Positions 34,743 through 43,126 of a DNA stretch of 64,000 nt are shown here, in pieces. Every line of letters starts with the position of its first letter. Position 1 is the stretch's first letter. A model generated the notes under the pieces. That model was not told the origin of the DNA. It saw only the letters and a list, made by a program, of their open reading frames with translations, and ran no database searches. Both the position numbers and the translations under genes were made by a program. Source of the DNA: Pinibacter soli (lineage in GTDB: Bacteria; Bacteroidota; Bacteroidia; Chitinophagales; Chitinophagaceae); assembly GCF_029961145.1 (NCBI RefSeq), contig NZ_JASBRG010000002.1, positions 1-64,000 on the forward strand, given 5' to 3'.

Positions 34743-35456
34743 TTAATCTTTTACAAGTGTTCCCACTTTTTCGCCCAGGACTACTTTCAATAGATTTCCT
34801 GGTTTATTGATGTCAAAAACGATGATTGGCAGCGAGTTTTCCATACACAGGGTGAAAGCCGTCATGTCCATAACCTTCAGATTTTTGGAAATGCACTCGG
34901 CGAAAGTGATGGTTTCATATTTTTGCGCATCTTTAACTTTCTCAGGATCAGCGGTATAGATGCCGTCAACGCGTGTTCCTTTCAAAATAACATCCGCTTT
35001 GATTTCGATGGCGCGAAGTGATCCTGCGGTATCCGTGGTGAAATATGGATTACCAGTACCGGCGCCAAAAATTACCACTCTGTGCTTTTCTAAATGCCTC
35101 ATCGCCCTTCTGCGAATGTATGGTTCAGCAATCTGTTCCATCTTAATGGCACTTTGCAAACGGGTATAAATACCTTCTTTTTCCAAGGCAGCCTGCACCG
35201 CCATTCCGTTTATTACTGTCGCAAGCATACCCATGTAGTCGCCATGTGCCCTTTCAATGCCGGTTTCAGCTTCATTCATTCCACGATAAATATTACCTCC
35301 ACCTATCACAAGCGCTACTTCTACACCTACATCCGTAATTGTTTTTATTTCTCTTGCATATGCGGACAGCATTGCGGGATCTAATCCAAAACTTTTGTCG
35401 CCCATCAAAGATTCGCCGGAGAGTTTGAGCAGAACTCGTTTGTATTTAGGTTGCAT
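34743..35456 (-). CDS. pyrH: UMP kinase PyrH
   Basis: A 237-residue bacterial uridylate kinase (UMP to UDP), an amino-acid-kinase-fold hexamer. Motifs are [65 protein letters not shown] and [20 protein letters not shown] sequence, 7 of 8 to the promoter box, ends 4 nt before the ATG. In related genomes pyrH usually follows tsf; here a plus-strand ThuA gene separates them. Confidence 0.96.
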   Translation of the reverse strand: MQPKYKRVLLKLSGESLMGDKSFGLDPAMLSAYAREIKTITDVGVEVALVIGGGNIYRGMNEAETGIERAHGDYMGMLATVINGMAVQAALEKEGIYTRLQSAIKMEQIAEPYIRRRAMRHLEKHRVVIFGAGTGNPYFTTDTAGSLRAIEIKADVILKGTRVDGIYTADPEKVKDAQKYETITFAECISKNLKVMDMTAFTLCMENSLPIIVFDINKPGNLLKVVLGEKVGTLVKD

Positions 35457-35494
35457 TTTGCGAAAATAGTATTTTATGAGAATTGCAAAAGGAA

Positions 35495-35616
35495 ATAGTT
35501 GTTAGTTGCCAAGCGATAGTTGTTAGTTACTAGTTGCCGCCCCGCTTCTAGATTGACGTAGAAATGACGAATATCAAACATGAAGCCTAACAACTAACAA
35601 CAATAAGCGAACAACT
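35495..35616. repeat. Inverted word-repeat (GTTGTTAG family)
   Basis: TAGTTGTTAGTTGCC and GATAGTTGTTAGTTACTAG words at 35496-35533 face CCTAACAACTAACAACAAT at about 35586-35604. Occupies most of the pyrH-ThuA divergent gap. Confidence 0.65.
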
Positions 35617-35653
35617 TTTAATCCATACCTTTCTTTTCCTTAACAACAATCGA

Positions 35654-36478
35654 ATGAACAAATATTTTTTGAAGCCGATTGCAGCTTTCTTATTACTGCT
35701 ATCTGTTACCACATGCTTTGCGCAAAAAAAATCATCCTTTAAAGTCATTGCCTTCTACACTGCCAAAAGCGATCTCGCACACATAAGTTTTGTGCACGAA
35801 GCAAATAAATGGTTTCCTGAAATGGCAGCCAGGTATGGATTTACGTACGATTCTATAAATGACTGGAGTAAAATGAATGACACTGTACTTGCTAAATACA
35901 ATGTTGTCCTTTTCTTGGACACAAGACCCGATGATTCCACACAAAGAGTGGCGTTTGAAAAATATATGAAAAATGGCGGAGCCTGGATGGGCTTTCATTT
36001 TTCTGCATTTGCGTTGACACCATCAGCATTTCCGCAAAACTGGGATTGGTACCACAATGAGTTTCTTGGTTCGGGTTCTTATGTGAGCAATACATGGCAT
36101 CCTACTTCAGCGATTGTACGCGTGGAAGATAAAAAGCATCCTGTAACGAAAGGCTTGCCCACTGTGTTTACTACTCAGCCGAACGAATGGTATCGGTGGT
36201 CAAACGATTTGAAAAAAAATCCCAACATCGACATTCTAATTGCTATTGATAGCAGCAGCTTTCCGTTAGGCACTGGCCCAAAGCCCCATGAAATATGGCA
36301 TAGCGGTTATTATCCAATTGTTTGGACAAACAAGAAATATAAGATGGTATACATGAACATGGGCCACAACGACATGGATTATGATGGAGGCACGAACAAA
36401 GAACTGTCTTCCACTTTTGGAAATGAAATACAGAACAGGCTTATTATTAATAGTCTGCTGTGGCTGGGGAAGAAATAA
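35654..36478 (+). CDS. Secreted ThuA domain protein
   Basis: A 274-residue protein with a signal peptide (FLKPIAAFLLLLSVTTCFA) and a ThuA-like domain of the class I glutamine amidotransferase fold. Features include VIAFYTAKSDLAHISFVHEA, YNVVLFLDTRPDD, KNGGAWMGFHFSAFA, VRVEDKKHPVTKGLP and YKMVYMNMGHNDMDYDGG. ThuA proteins are linked to sugar utilisation, but this stand-alone exported form has no defined reaction. It lies on the plus strand between tsf and pyrH, which are normally neighbours. Its last 15 bp are part of a 40-bp direct repeat. Confidence 0.87.
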   Translation: MNKYFLKPIAAFLLLLSVTTCFAQKKSSFKVIAFYTAKSDLAHISFVHEANKWFPEMAARYGFTYDSINDWSKMNDTVLAKYNVVLFLDTRPDDSTQRVAFEKYMKNGGAWMGFHFSAFALTPSAFPQNWDWYHNEFLGSGSYVSNTWHPTSAIVRVEDKKHPVTKGLPTVFTTQPNEWYRWSNDLKKNPNIDILIAIDSSSFPLGTGPKPHEIWHSGYYPIVWTNKKYKMVYMNMGHNDMDYDGGTNKELSSTFGNEIQNRLIINSLLWLGKK

Positions 36479-36690
36479 TAACTGAGTAACTGAATGACTG
36501 AATGACTGAAGGCTCAAGGTCAGTTTTGCATTACAACATTCAACTGTCGCTCTGCAAGGTTTGTAGCCTTGCTGTTTTATTTTATTGCCTCCGGCAATAT
36601 TGTTATCGTCGGAGACGATTGAATATTGCTGCAAGCCTTGCAGAGCAGGACTGGGGAAGAAATAATAACTGAGTAACTGAATGACTGAAT
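36464..36690 (+). repeat. 40-bp perfect direct repeat (two units)
   Basis: Units at 36464-36503 and 36651-36690 are identical over 40 bases, beginning CTGGGGAAGAAATAATAACT. The first unit includes the last codons and stop of the ThuA gene; the second lies just beyond structured-element copy 2. The spacing of 187 bp suggests a segmental duplication or a recombination scar around the element. Confidence 0.9.
36549..36646. repeat. Structured repeat element, copy 2 (98 bp)
   Basis: Same architecture as copy 1 at 33602. Terminal GCTCTGCAAGG / CCTTGCAGAGC, with TTGCC-TCC-GGCAA and ATCGTC-GGA-GACGAT hairpins. It lacks 8 bp near the right arm. Sits between the two units of the 40-bp direct repeat. 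Confidence 0.8.
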
Positions 36691-36769
36691 AATTGAGCGG
36701 TTGAATGTTGAAATGCAAAACTAACCTTGAACCACTCAGTTATTCAGTCATTCAGTTACTCAGTTATTA
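36663..36769. repeat. Inverted word-repeat (ACTGAATA family) before tsf
   Basis: ATAACTGAGTAACTGAATGA at 36664-36683 faces TCAGTTATTCAGTCATTCAG and TTACTCAGTTATTA at about 36736-36769. The arms are close reverse complements over about 30 nt. The terminator of tsf follows directly. Confidence 0.75.
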
Positions 36770-36778
36770 CAAAAAAAA

Positions 36779-36798
36779 GCTCCGAATTTCTTCGGAGC
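36779..36798 (-). terminator. Rho-independent terminator after tsf
   Basis: GCTCCGAA / TTCGGAGC stem with a TTTC loop, and a T8 run on the minus strand. Confidence 0.9.
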
Positions 36799-36828
36799 CT
36801 CTTTTATATATCGTGTTCGCGATTGGAA

Positions 36829-37668
36829 TTATCCAAGAGCTACGCGTTTGAAAGAAATAACTTTCAGGTTGCTGTCAACGCTTTTCAAATAATCGTTAAC
36901 GCTTTTTCCGCCATCTTTTACGAAAGGCTGCGCAAGCAATGTACTTTCTTTGAAGAACGCTGTCAATTTACCTTCAGCAATTTTGTTGATCATTTCAGCA
37001 GGTTTGCCAGCCATTTTAGGATCAGCAGCAACTTGCTCTGTAATGATTGCTTTTTCTCTTGCTACTACATCAGCAGGTACTGCATCCGGATCAACAGCTA
37101 CAGGGTTCATCGCAGCGATTTGCATTGCTACATCTTTCCCAGCTTCAGCAGCTTCTTTGTTCATACCAACCAATACAGATAGACGGTTTGCACCGTGGAT
37201 GTAAGCAGATACGAAATCAGCATCAATTCTTTCGAATTTAGAGATACCGATTTTTTCACCGATACTAGCCAATTTATCGTTTACCATATCGGCAATTTTA
37301 GCACCGCCGATAGTTACGTTGTTTAATTCGTCAACAGACTTTACGTTGTTTTCGATCGCAGCATCCATGATGCTTTGAGCGAAAGCTACGAAGTCAGCAT
37401 TTTTACTAACGAAGTCAGTTTCGCAGCTTACGCAAAGAGCGATACCTGTTTTGTTGTCTGCAGTTGTTTTAGCAAGAACAACACCTTCTTTTGCTTCGCG
37501 GTCGCCACGCAGAGCAGCAACTTTAGCACCTTTCTTACGCAACCAGTCGATAGCAGCTTCAAAATCACCGTTAGATTCTGTTAAAGCTTTACGACAATCC
37601 ATCATACCTGCACCTGTTGCCTGGCGCAGCTTATTAATATCAGCAGCTGTAATTGTTGCAGTTGACAT
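36829..37668 (-). CDS. tsf: Translation elongation factor Ts
   Basis: A 279-residue guanine-nucleotide exchange factor for EF-Tu. N-terminal UBA-like segment INKLRQATGAGMMDCRKALTE with the hallmark TGAGMMDC, then DWLRKKGAK and the core IALCVSCETDFVSKN. Length is normal. Last gene of the rplM-rpsI-rpsB-tsf group and followed by a strong terminator. It may also be transcribed separately, since 305 bp including a hairpin separate it from rpsB. Confidence 0.97.
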   Translation of the reverse strand: MSTATITAADINKLRQATGAGMMDCRKALTESNGDFEAAIDWLRKKGAKVAALRGDREAKEGVVLAKTTADNKTGIALCVSCETDFVSKNADFVAFAQSIMDAAIENNVKSVDELNNVTIGGAKIADMVNDKLASIGEKIGISKFERIDADFVSAYIHGANRLSVLVGMNKEAAEAGKDVAMQIAAMNPVAVDPDAVPADVVAREKAIITEQVAADPKMAGKPAEMINKIAEGKLTAFFKESTLLAQPFVKDGGKSVNDYLKSVDSNLKVISFKRVALG

Positions 37669-37973
37669 AATTTACTAATTTGAAAATGTGATAATTTGAA
37701 AATTTCCTGCCCGACTGATGTTATTCAGGCGGGGAAAATGCTGTTTGAAAATCCGGATGCAAGTTGTGCATTTGTTGGATCACAAAGCGACATTCTCAAT
37801 TAAATAATCCTTAAAAGCTCCTCAATGAACTAAAGTACAAGTGTGCGACGCAACAAAAGACGATCAACGTACTTCGGCTGGGTAACACACTTGCTTAATT
37901 TTATAGTAGCAGGTGTTTGCGAAAAACAAACACCTGTAACTTTTGTATCTATAGGGGCAAATACAGTGCAGAA
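37669..37973. other. Intergenic region between rpsB and tsf with a hairpin
   Basis: 305 bp without a gene. ATTTGAAA-type words occur at 37677-37703. A perfect 10-bp inverted repeat CAGGTGTTTG / CAAACACCTG (37910-37919 and 37927-37936) with a CGAAAAA loop lies about 40 bp past the rpsB stop. It has no T run on the minus strand, so an attenuator or mRNA-processing site is as likely as a terminator. Confidence 0.6.
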
Positions 37974-38861
37974 TTATCTTCCTGCAGGGCCACCTGTTCT
38001 GCGGCTAGCACCACCTGGAACACGACGTTTTTGTTGTCCGCCGCCAGCACCAGGGCCACCTTTACCACGACCACCACGGCCGCTTTCTGCTTCTGCTTCA
38101 GCTTGCAAACGTGCAGCTTTTCTTTCTGCTTCGTTATCTACTTCTTCAACATCTTCGTCTTTAGCAGCTTGTCTTTCAGCAAGACCTTCCGCGATAGCAG
38201 CAGCGATGAAGTTAGAGATGATTGCGATAGATTTGGTAGCGTCATCGTTTGAAGGAATAGCGAAGTCAACTTTATTTGGATCGCAGTTTGTGTCTACCAT
38301 ACCAAATGTAGTGATGCCAAGGCGTTTTGCTTCAGCTAAAGCGATGTGCTCGTGTCCGATATCGATGATGAACAAAGCAGCTGGTACACGACCCAATTGA
38401 GCGATACCGCCTAATACTTTTTCCATTTTTTCTCTATCGCGACTTAAAGTTAAACGCTCTTTTTTAGTGATGCTGTCCAGGGTACCGTCGTTCAACATTT
38501 TCTCAATGCTCTGCATTTTCTTAACGCTCTTACGAACAGTGTTGAAGTTTGTAAGCATACCACCTAACCAACGCTCAGTTACGAATGGCATGTTGATTTT
38601 CTTAGCACATTCTGTAACGATTTCTTTAGCTTGTTTTTTTGTACCTACGAACATGATCTTTTTGCCGCTGCGTGCAATTTGTTTCATTGCTGCTGCTGCT
38701 TCCTGAAGGGCTTCAGTTGTTTTATTAAGATCAATGATGTGAATACCTTTCTTTTCAGCAAAGATGTAAGGCAACATCTTTGGATTCCACTTCTTTTTCA
38801 GGTGACCGAAGTGCACGCCTGCATCAAGAAGTTGCTGCTGTAAGGAAGTATTATTTTCCAT
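37974..38861 (-). CDS. rpsB: Ribosomal protein S2 with Arg/Gly-rich C-terminal tail
   Basis: A 295-residue S2 (E. coli S2 is about 240). The core is standard: LLDAGVHFGHLKKKWNPKM at the start, FVGTKKQAKEIV, ERWLGGMLTNF and PAALFIIDIGHEHIALAEAKRLGI. After the core an acidic stretch (AKDEDVEEVDNEAER) leads into a roughly 40-residue RGG-like tail (SGRGGRGKGGPGAGGG, RRVPGGASRRTGG). Such a tail could contact RNA. Third gene of the rplM-rpsI-rpsB-tsf cluster. Confidence 0.97.
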   Translation of the reverse strand: MENNTSLQQQLLDAGVHFGHLKKKWNPKMLPYIFAEKKGIHIIDLNKTTEALQEAAAAMKQIARSGKKIMFVGTKKQAKEIVTECAKKINMPFVTERWLGGMLTNFNTVRKSVKKMQSIEKMLNDGTLDSITKKERLTLSRDREKMEKVLGGIAQLGRVPAALFIIDIGHEHIALAEAKRLGITTFGMVDTNCDPNKVDFAIPSNDDATKSIAIISNFIAAAIAEGLAERQAAKDEDVEEVDNEAERKAARLQAEAEAESGRGGRGKGGPGAGGGQQKRRVPGGASRRTGGPAGR

Positions 38862-38867
38862 TATAAT

Positions 38868-38993
38868 TTAATTTGTGAATTTGAAAATTTGAAAATTTGA
38901 AAATTTGAAAATGCCGGACTTCCTGTTTTTTGCAGAGAGTACAAAATGAAAGATTTCATTTGCACATTTCCACATTTTCAAATTTTCCACATT
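38868..38993. repeat. Inverted word-repeat (ATTTGAAA family) between rpsI and rpsB
   Basis: Four tandem TTTGAAAA words at about 38880-38912 face TTCCACATTTTCAAATTTTC at about 38968-38987. Confidence 0.7.
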
Positions 38994-38998
38994 GTGTA

Positions 38999-39388
38999 TT
39001 AACGTTTGCTGAATTGGTAGCTACGACGTGCTTTTTTACGACCTGGTTTTTTACGTTCAACACCACGTGGGTCACGCTTCAATAAACCAGCAGCTTTCAA
39101 AGCAGGACGGTATTCAGGGTTTACTTCGAGCAAAGCGCGGGCGATACCCAGTTTTGCTGCTTCTGCCTGACCTTTAACACCACCACCAGTTGCGTTGATT
39201 TTAACATCAAATTTATCAGCAGCTTCGATAGTTTTAAAAGGAAGTTCTACCTGGTTTTGCAGGTAAACCAAAGGAAAATATACTTTATAGTCTTTATCGT
39301 TAACTATGATCTTGCCTTCGCCTTTGCTAAGGAATACGCGTGTCACAGCTTCTTTACGACGACCTAATCCGATTTTTTGCTTTTCCAT
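38999..39388 (-). CDS. rpsI: Ribosomal protein S9
   Basis: A 129-residue S9 with the standard features GLGRRKEAVTRVFL near the N terminus, INATGGGVKGQAEAAKLGIA in the middle and the basic tail KKPGRKKARRSYQFSKR that reaches the P-site tRNA. It lies 42 bp downstream of rplM, the usual universal pairing. Confidence 0.97.
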   Translation of the reverse strand: MEKQKIGLGRRKEAVTRVFLSKGEGKIIVNDKDYKVYFPLVYLQNQVELPFKTIEAADKFDVKINATGGGVKGQAEAAKLGIARALLEVNPEYRPALKAAGLLKRDPRGVERKKPGRKKARRSYQFSKR

Positions 39389-39430
39389 TTATGGGAAATT
39401 TGAAAATTTAAAATTTAGTTTGAATTGAGA

Positions 39431-39874
39431 TTAGAATTTCAATTCTTTAGGTTGCTGTGCAGTGTGAGGATGTTGATCTCCCGCGTACACAAATAATTTC
39501 TTCACCATTTTGCGGCCCAAACGGTTTTTAGGCAACATACCTTTTACCGCTCTTTCAAGAAGCGCATCAGGACGGCGTTTCAACAGGTTTTTCGCTGTTT
39601 CTTCTTTTTTACCACCTGGGTAACCACTAAAGTTGATGTAAGTTTTGTCTTCCAGTTTGTTACCTGTGAAAACAACTTTATCAGCGTTGATGATGATTAC
39701 GTAATCACCACAGTCAACGTGAGGAGTGTAATACGCTTTGTTTTTACCGCGCAATACCGCAGCAATTCTAGCGCACATACGACCAACGGTTTGATTAGTA
39801 CCGTCTACAACGAACCAATTGCGTTGTACAGTAGCCTCGTTCGCATGTTTGGTTGTGAAATGTAAATGACTCAT
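39431..39874 (-). CDS. rplM: Ribosomal protein L13
   Basis: A 147-residue L13: RNWFVVDGTNQTVGRMCARI, GDYVIIINADKVVFTGNK, YINFSGYPGGKK and AVKGMLPKNRLGRKMVKKLFVYAG are all typical. First gene of the ribosomal cluster. A TACCTTTG box on the minus strand at 39927-39934 is a candidate promoter with a leader of about 47 nt. Confidence 0.97.
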   Translation of the reverse strand: MSHLHFTTKHANEATVQRNWFVVDGTNQTVGRMCARIAAVLRGKNKAYYTPHVDCGDYVIIINADKVVFTGNKLEDKTYINFSGYPGGKKEETAKNLLKRRPDALLERAVKGMLPKNRLGRKMVKKLFVYAGDQHPHTAQQPKELKF

Positions 39875-39926
39875 TGTTTGAAAATTTTTTATCGGCGCTA
39901 TCCCACCGAATTATTTAAAATGGCTG

Positions 39927-39934
39927 CAAAGGTA
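39927..39934 (-). promoter_or_regulatory. Candidate -7 box (TACCTTTG) of the rplM operon
   Basis: Perfect TAnnTTTG on the minus strand, 52 nt before the rplM ATG. Confidence 0.45.
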
Positions 39935-40063
39935 GCCACAATGAGGTCATTTTTCAAAGCTTTTCAGAAAGTATTTTTACAGAGACGTTTGCAACAAATT
40001 GATTTTCAATAAAACTTTTTACAATAAAAAATAACACCCGCGCAAAACCAGTAAAATCAGGCT

Positions 40064-40762
40064 TTATTTCTGCAAAAATAGCCTGTTCAAGACTTTGGAG
40101 AGAAATTGATGGCTGATTGAAAAGTTATTTTCGGTGGCTTTTTGCTTTATTTCGGCTGCGGACTGCACAAATTTATCTGGCTCCAGCTCATCTGAACAGT
40201 TTTCAACCATCGAAACAACAGTTTCCGGAGTTGCTTCGGGATGAAACTGAATGGCTGCTACATTTTCCCCATAAGTAAAAAATTGATTTTGGCAGGCGGC
40301 GGAAGTTATGTGATTAACGCAGCCGGCCGGTAGGTCAAAAGTATCTCCATGCCAGTGGAAGGTTGTGAATGCCACCTCTACATCTTTTCCCAGCCAAATA
40401 TTCAGTCCAGAGTTTACTGAAACATCAAACCAACCGATTTCCTTGTCACTATTTGGATAAACATTCGCTCCCAACACCGAAGCGATCAACTGTGAGCCAA
40501 GGCAAATGCCCATTACTTTTTTGCCTGAGCCTATGGCATATTTAATGAAAGTTTTTTCTGACGCCAGCCATTCGTATAGCTCTTCTTCATACACGCCCAT
40601 TGGTCCGCCCATAATCACTACTCCATCAAAATCCCCCAGGGAAGGAAATGTTGCCGATTCCCAAATTTTCGTAGCAGAAACTTCGATATTGTTTTCAGCC
40701 ATCCATTCTTGTACATAACCTATCTCTTCAAATGGAACGTGTTGTATGTAGTGTATGCGCAT
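40064..40762 (-). CDS. Class I glutamine amidotransferase-like protein
   Basis: A 232-residue stand-alone type 1 glutamine amidotransferase domain, resembling the GMP synthase glutaminase half. The nucleophile is in MGICLGSQLIA (Cys near residue 90), and the His-Glu pair is in IQFHPEAT near residue 172. GVVIMGGPMGVY precedes the active site. No synthetase domain is attached or adjacent, so the acceptor is unknown. It is a single-gene unit between the ribosomal cluster and ligA. Confidence 0.88.
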   Translation of the reverse strand: MRIHYIQHVPFEEIGYVQEWMAENNIEVSATKIWESATFPSLGDFDGVVIMGGPMGVYEEELYEWLASEKTFIKYAIGSGKKVMGICLGSQLIASVLGANVYPNSDKEIGWFDVSVNSGLNIWLGKDVEVAFTTFHWHGDTFDLPAGCVNHITSAACQNQFFTYGENVAAIQFHPEATPETVVSMVENCSDELEPDKFVQSAAEIKQKATENNFSISHQFLSKVLNRLFLQK

Positions 40763-40769
40763 TGAAGTT

Positions 40770-40941
40770 GCTTGTTGGTCGTTGTTAGTTGATAGAAGTA
40801 GACGTAAATTTAAACTAGTTATTCAATTTTTTGGTTGTTAATGTTTGTGACAGTTAACTGGTTCCCAGTTGCCGGTCGTTCAATGATCATTTTCTATAAA
40901 AAAATAACAGAAAGAAATTCAAACAACTATCAAGTAACAAC
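40770..40941. repeat. Inverted word-repeat (GTTGTTAG family) before ligA
   Basis: GTTGGTCGTTGTTAGTTGATAG at about 40774-40795 faces ACAACTATCAAGTAACAACTA at about 40922-40942. In a divergent gap. Confidence 0.55.
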
Positions 40942-40974
40942 TATTACTATTTTTACCGCCAGCATTTTTAGACT

Positions 40975-43074
40975 ATGTATACCAACGAACAAACTAAAAC
41001 TCTTCAACAGGCCACCAAAGACTTATTGCAGCATCTGCAAGCCATTACAGCAAAGAATATTGAGCAGCTAAGAAACGTACTTCGCTTTCACGAATACCGT
41101 TACTATATAGCAAACGATCCTTTGGTGGCCGACTACGAATATGATCAGTTATATAAGGCATTGGAAGAAATTGAAGCAAAAGATCAGTCACTTATAACTC
41201 CGGATTCTCCTACGCAACGCGTGGCCAAAGGACTTACAAAAGATTTTCCAACAGTACAGCACCTTGTTCCTATGTTGTCTTTGGAGAACTCGTATAACGC
41301 AGATGATTTATTGGATTGGGACCGCAAGGCAAGAGAACTGGGCAAAGCAGACGTGATTGAATATTGCGTGGAACCTAAGTTTGACGGTGCCAGCATCTCT
41401 CTTATTTATGAAAATGACTTGCTCGTGCGTGGTGCTACCCGCGGCGATGGAGTGGCCGGCGATGACATTACGACCAATATCAAACAGATCAAGTCGGTTC
41501 CGTTGGCTGCGCGTTTTTCTGAACACGATATTCAGCAAATTGAAATTCGCGGCGAGGTGATGTTAACAAAAGCAAATTTTAAAGCGTATAACGATGGGCT
41601 TGCTGAAAACGGCTTACCTCCGCTGGCCAACCCCCGGAATGCGGCTGCGGGCTCCTTGCGCATTAAAGATCCTGGCGAAGTGAGAAAAAGAAAGCTGGAA
41701 GCCTTTCTTTATAATGTTAGCTACTACACAAGAAATAAAGAACACAACGAAAAAAATGATCCGCTAAATACACACAGCGGATCCCTTGAAATGCTTTGGA
41801 ACCTTGGCTTTAGAAGTCCTAACAAGGAAAAGAAGATATTTAAAGGCATTCAAGGCGTGATAGATTATTGTCATGAGTTTGAAAGTAAGCGTGATGATCT
41901 TCCTTATGAAGTGGACGGCATGGTGATAAAAGTGAATGAGATTGAGCTGCAGGAAAAATTGGGCATGACGACGCACCACCCGCGTTGGGCCATTGCTTTT
42001 AAATTTAAGGCAAGGCAAGCCACTACAAAGCTTCGTGGTGTTGAGTTCCAGGTGGGCAGAACCGGCGCGGTTACACCTGTTGCCAAGCTTGATCCTGTTG
42101 CTATCGGTGGTGTTACGGTTTCCAGCATCTCTATACATAATGAAGATTACATAAAAGACAAGGACCTTAAAATAGGCGATAGTGTTCTTATTGAAAGAGC
42201 TGGTGACGTAATTCCACAAATTGTAAAGTCGTTAGCAGAGCTACGCAAGGGCGATGAAAAGACGATTCATTTTCCTAAAACCTGTCCTGTTTGCCACTCG
42301 GCCTTAACCAAAGAAGAAGGTGAAGCGGTTTGGCGGTGTATTAACATTGAATGTCCGGCACAAGTGGTGGAAAGAATCATACATTTTGTAAGTAAGGATG
42401 CCATGGACATCAGAAGCTTGGGAGAATCGAATGTGCGTAAGTTTTACGAGCTGGGCTTCTTAAAAGACATTCCTTCGATTTATAATTTGCCTTTTGATAA
42501 GATAAGGGAAATGGAAGGCTTTGGCGAAAAATCCATTACCAATCTTCAATCTGCGATAGAAACTTCTAAAATACAACCACTGCACCGTCTTATAACCGCC
42601 TTGGGTATACGGTATGTTGGCGAAACCACAGCCAAGGCCTTGGCAATGCACTCCACTTATTTACCGGCGCTACAGGAGAAATCAATCGAGGACCTGCAAC
42701 AACTCGAGGATGTGGGAATAAAAGTTGCTACCAGTATTTATCATTTCTTTCACAATGAAGATAATCTCAAGATGCTTCATGAGCTGGAACAGGCAGGTGT
42801 TAACTTACATAACACAAAAAAGAAAGAAATTATTGAAGGCAACCTTAATTCGCAAACCTTTTTGTTTACAGGAACGTTAATTAAATTGAAACGAAGCGAA
42901 GCGGAAGAAATGGTCGAAAGGAACGGTGGCAAAATTGTGAGTGGTGTAAGTAGCAAGCTGAATTATTTGGTAGTTGGAGAGGACGCAGGATCAAAACTGG
43001 AGAAGGCTAAGAAAATACCCTCTGTTCATATAATCACCGAAGATGAGTTTTTGACCCTTTTGACAACTAAATAA
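40975..43074 (+). CDS. ligA: NAD-dependent DNA ligase LigA
   Basis: A 699-residue replicative ligase with all domains: Ia (RYYIANDPLVADYEYDQL), adenylation domain with the active lysine in EPKFDGAS near residue 135, OB fold (FQVGRTGAVTPVAKL), four-cysteine zinc finger (CPVCHSALTKEEGEAVWRC, then IECPAQ), helix-hairpin-helix repeats (MEGFGEKSITNL, LGIRYVGETTAKAL) and a BRCT domain at the C terminus (LFTGTLIKLKRSEAEEMV). Length is standard. Confidence 0.97.
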   Translation: MYTNEQTKTLQQATKDLLQHLQAITAKNIEQLRNVLRFHEYRYYIANDPLVADYEYDQLYKALEEIEAKDQSLITPDSPTQRVAKGLTKDFPTVQHLVPMLSLENSYNADDLLDWDRKARELGKADVIEYCVEPKFDGASISLIYENDLLVRGATRGDGVAGDDITTNIKQIKSVPLAARFSEHDIQQIEIRGEVMLTKANFKAYNDGLAENGLPPLANPRNAAAGSLRIKDPGEVRKRKLEAFLYNVSYYTRNKEHNEKNDPLNTHSGSLEMLWNLGFRSPNKEKKIFKGIQGVIDYCHEFESKRDDLPYEVDGMVIKVNEIELQEKLGMTTHHPRWAIAFKFKARQATTKLRGVEFQVGRTGAVTPVAKLDPVAIGGVTVSSISIHNEDYIKDKDLKIGDSVLIERAGDVIPQIVKSLAELRKGDEKTIHFPKTCPVCHSALTKEEGEAVWRCINIECPAQVVERIIHFVSKDAMDIRSLGESNVRKFYELGFLKDIPSIYNLPFDKIREMEGFGEKSITNLQSAIETSKIQPLHRLITALGIRYVGETTAKALAMHSTYLPALQEKSIEDLQQLEDVGIKVATSIYHFFHNEDNLKMLHELEQAGVNLHNTKKKEIIEGNLNSQTFLFTGTLIKLKRSEAEEMVERNGGKIVSGVSSKLNYLVVGEDAGSKLEKAKKIPSVHIITEDEFLTLLTTK

Positions 43075-43126
43075 ATTCTACATTTCTCAATTTTGTTGTC
43101 ATTTTTTAACTTAAAAAACCTCGGAG

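Noticed and set aside
33602-36646. A composite transposon formed by the two structured-element copies
   Set aside because: The interval contains pyrH, an essential gene in its expected region, and no transposase. The copies are more likely independent dispersed elements.
38868-38912. CRISPR-like tandem repeats (TTTGAAAA words)
   Set aside because: Units are 8 bp, contiguous and without unique spacers; no cas genes in the window.
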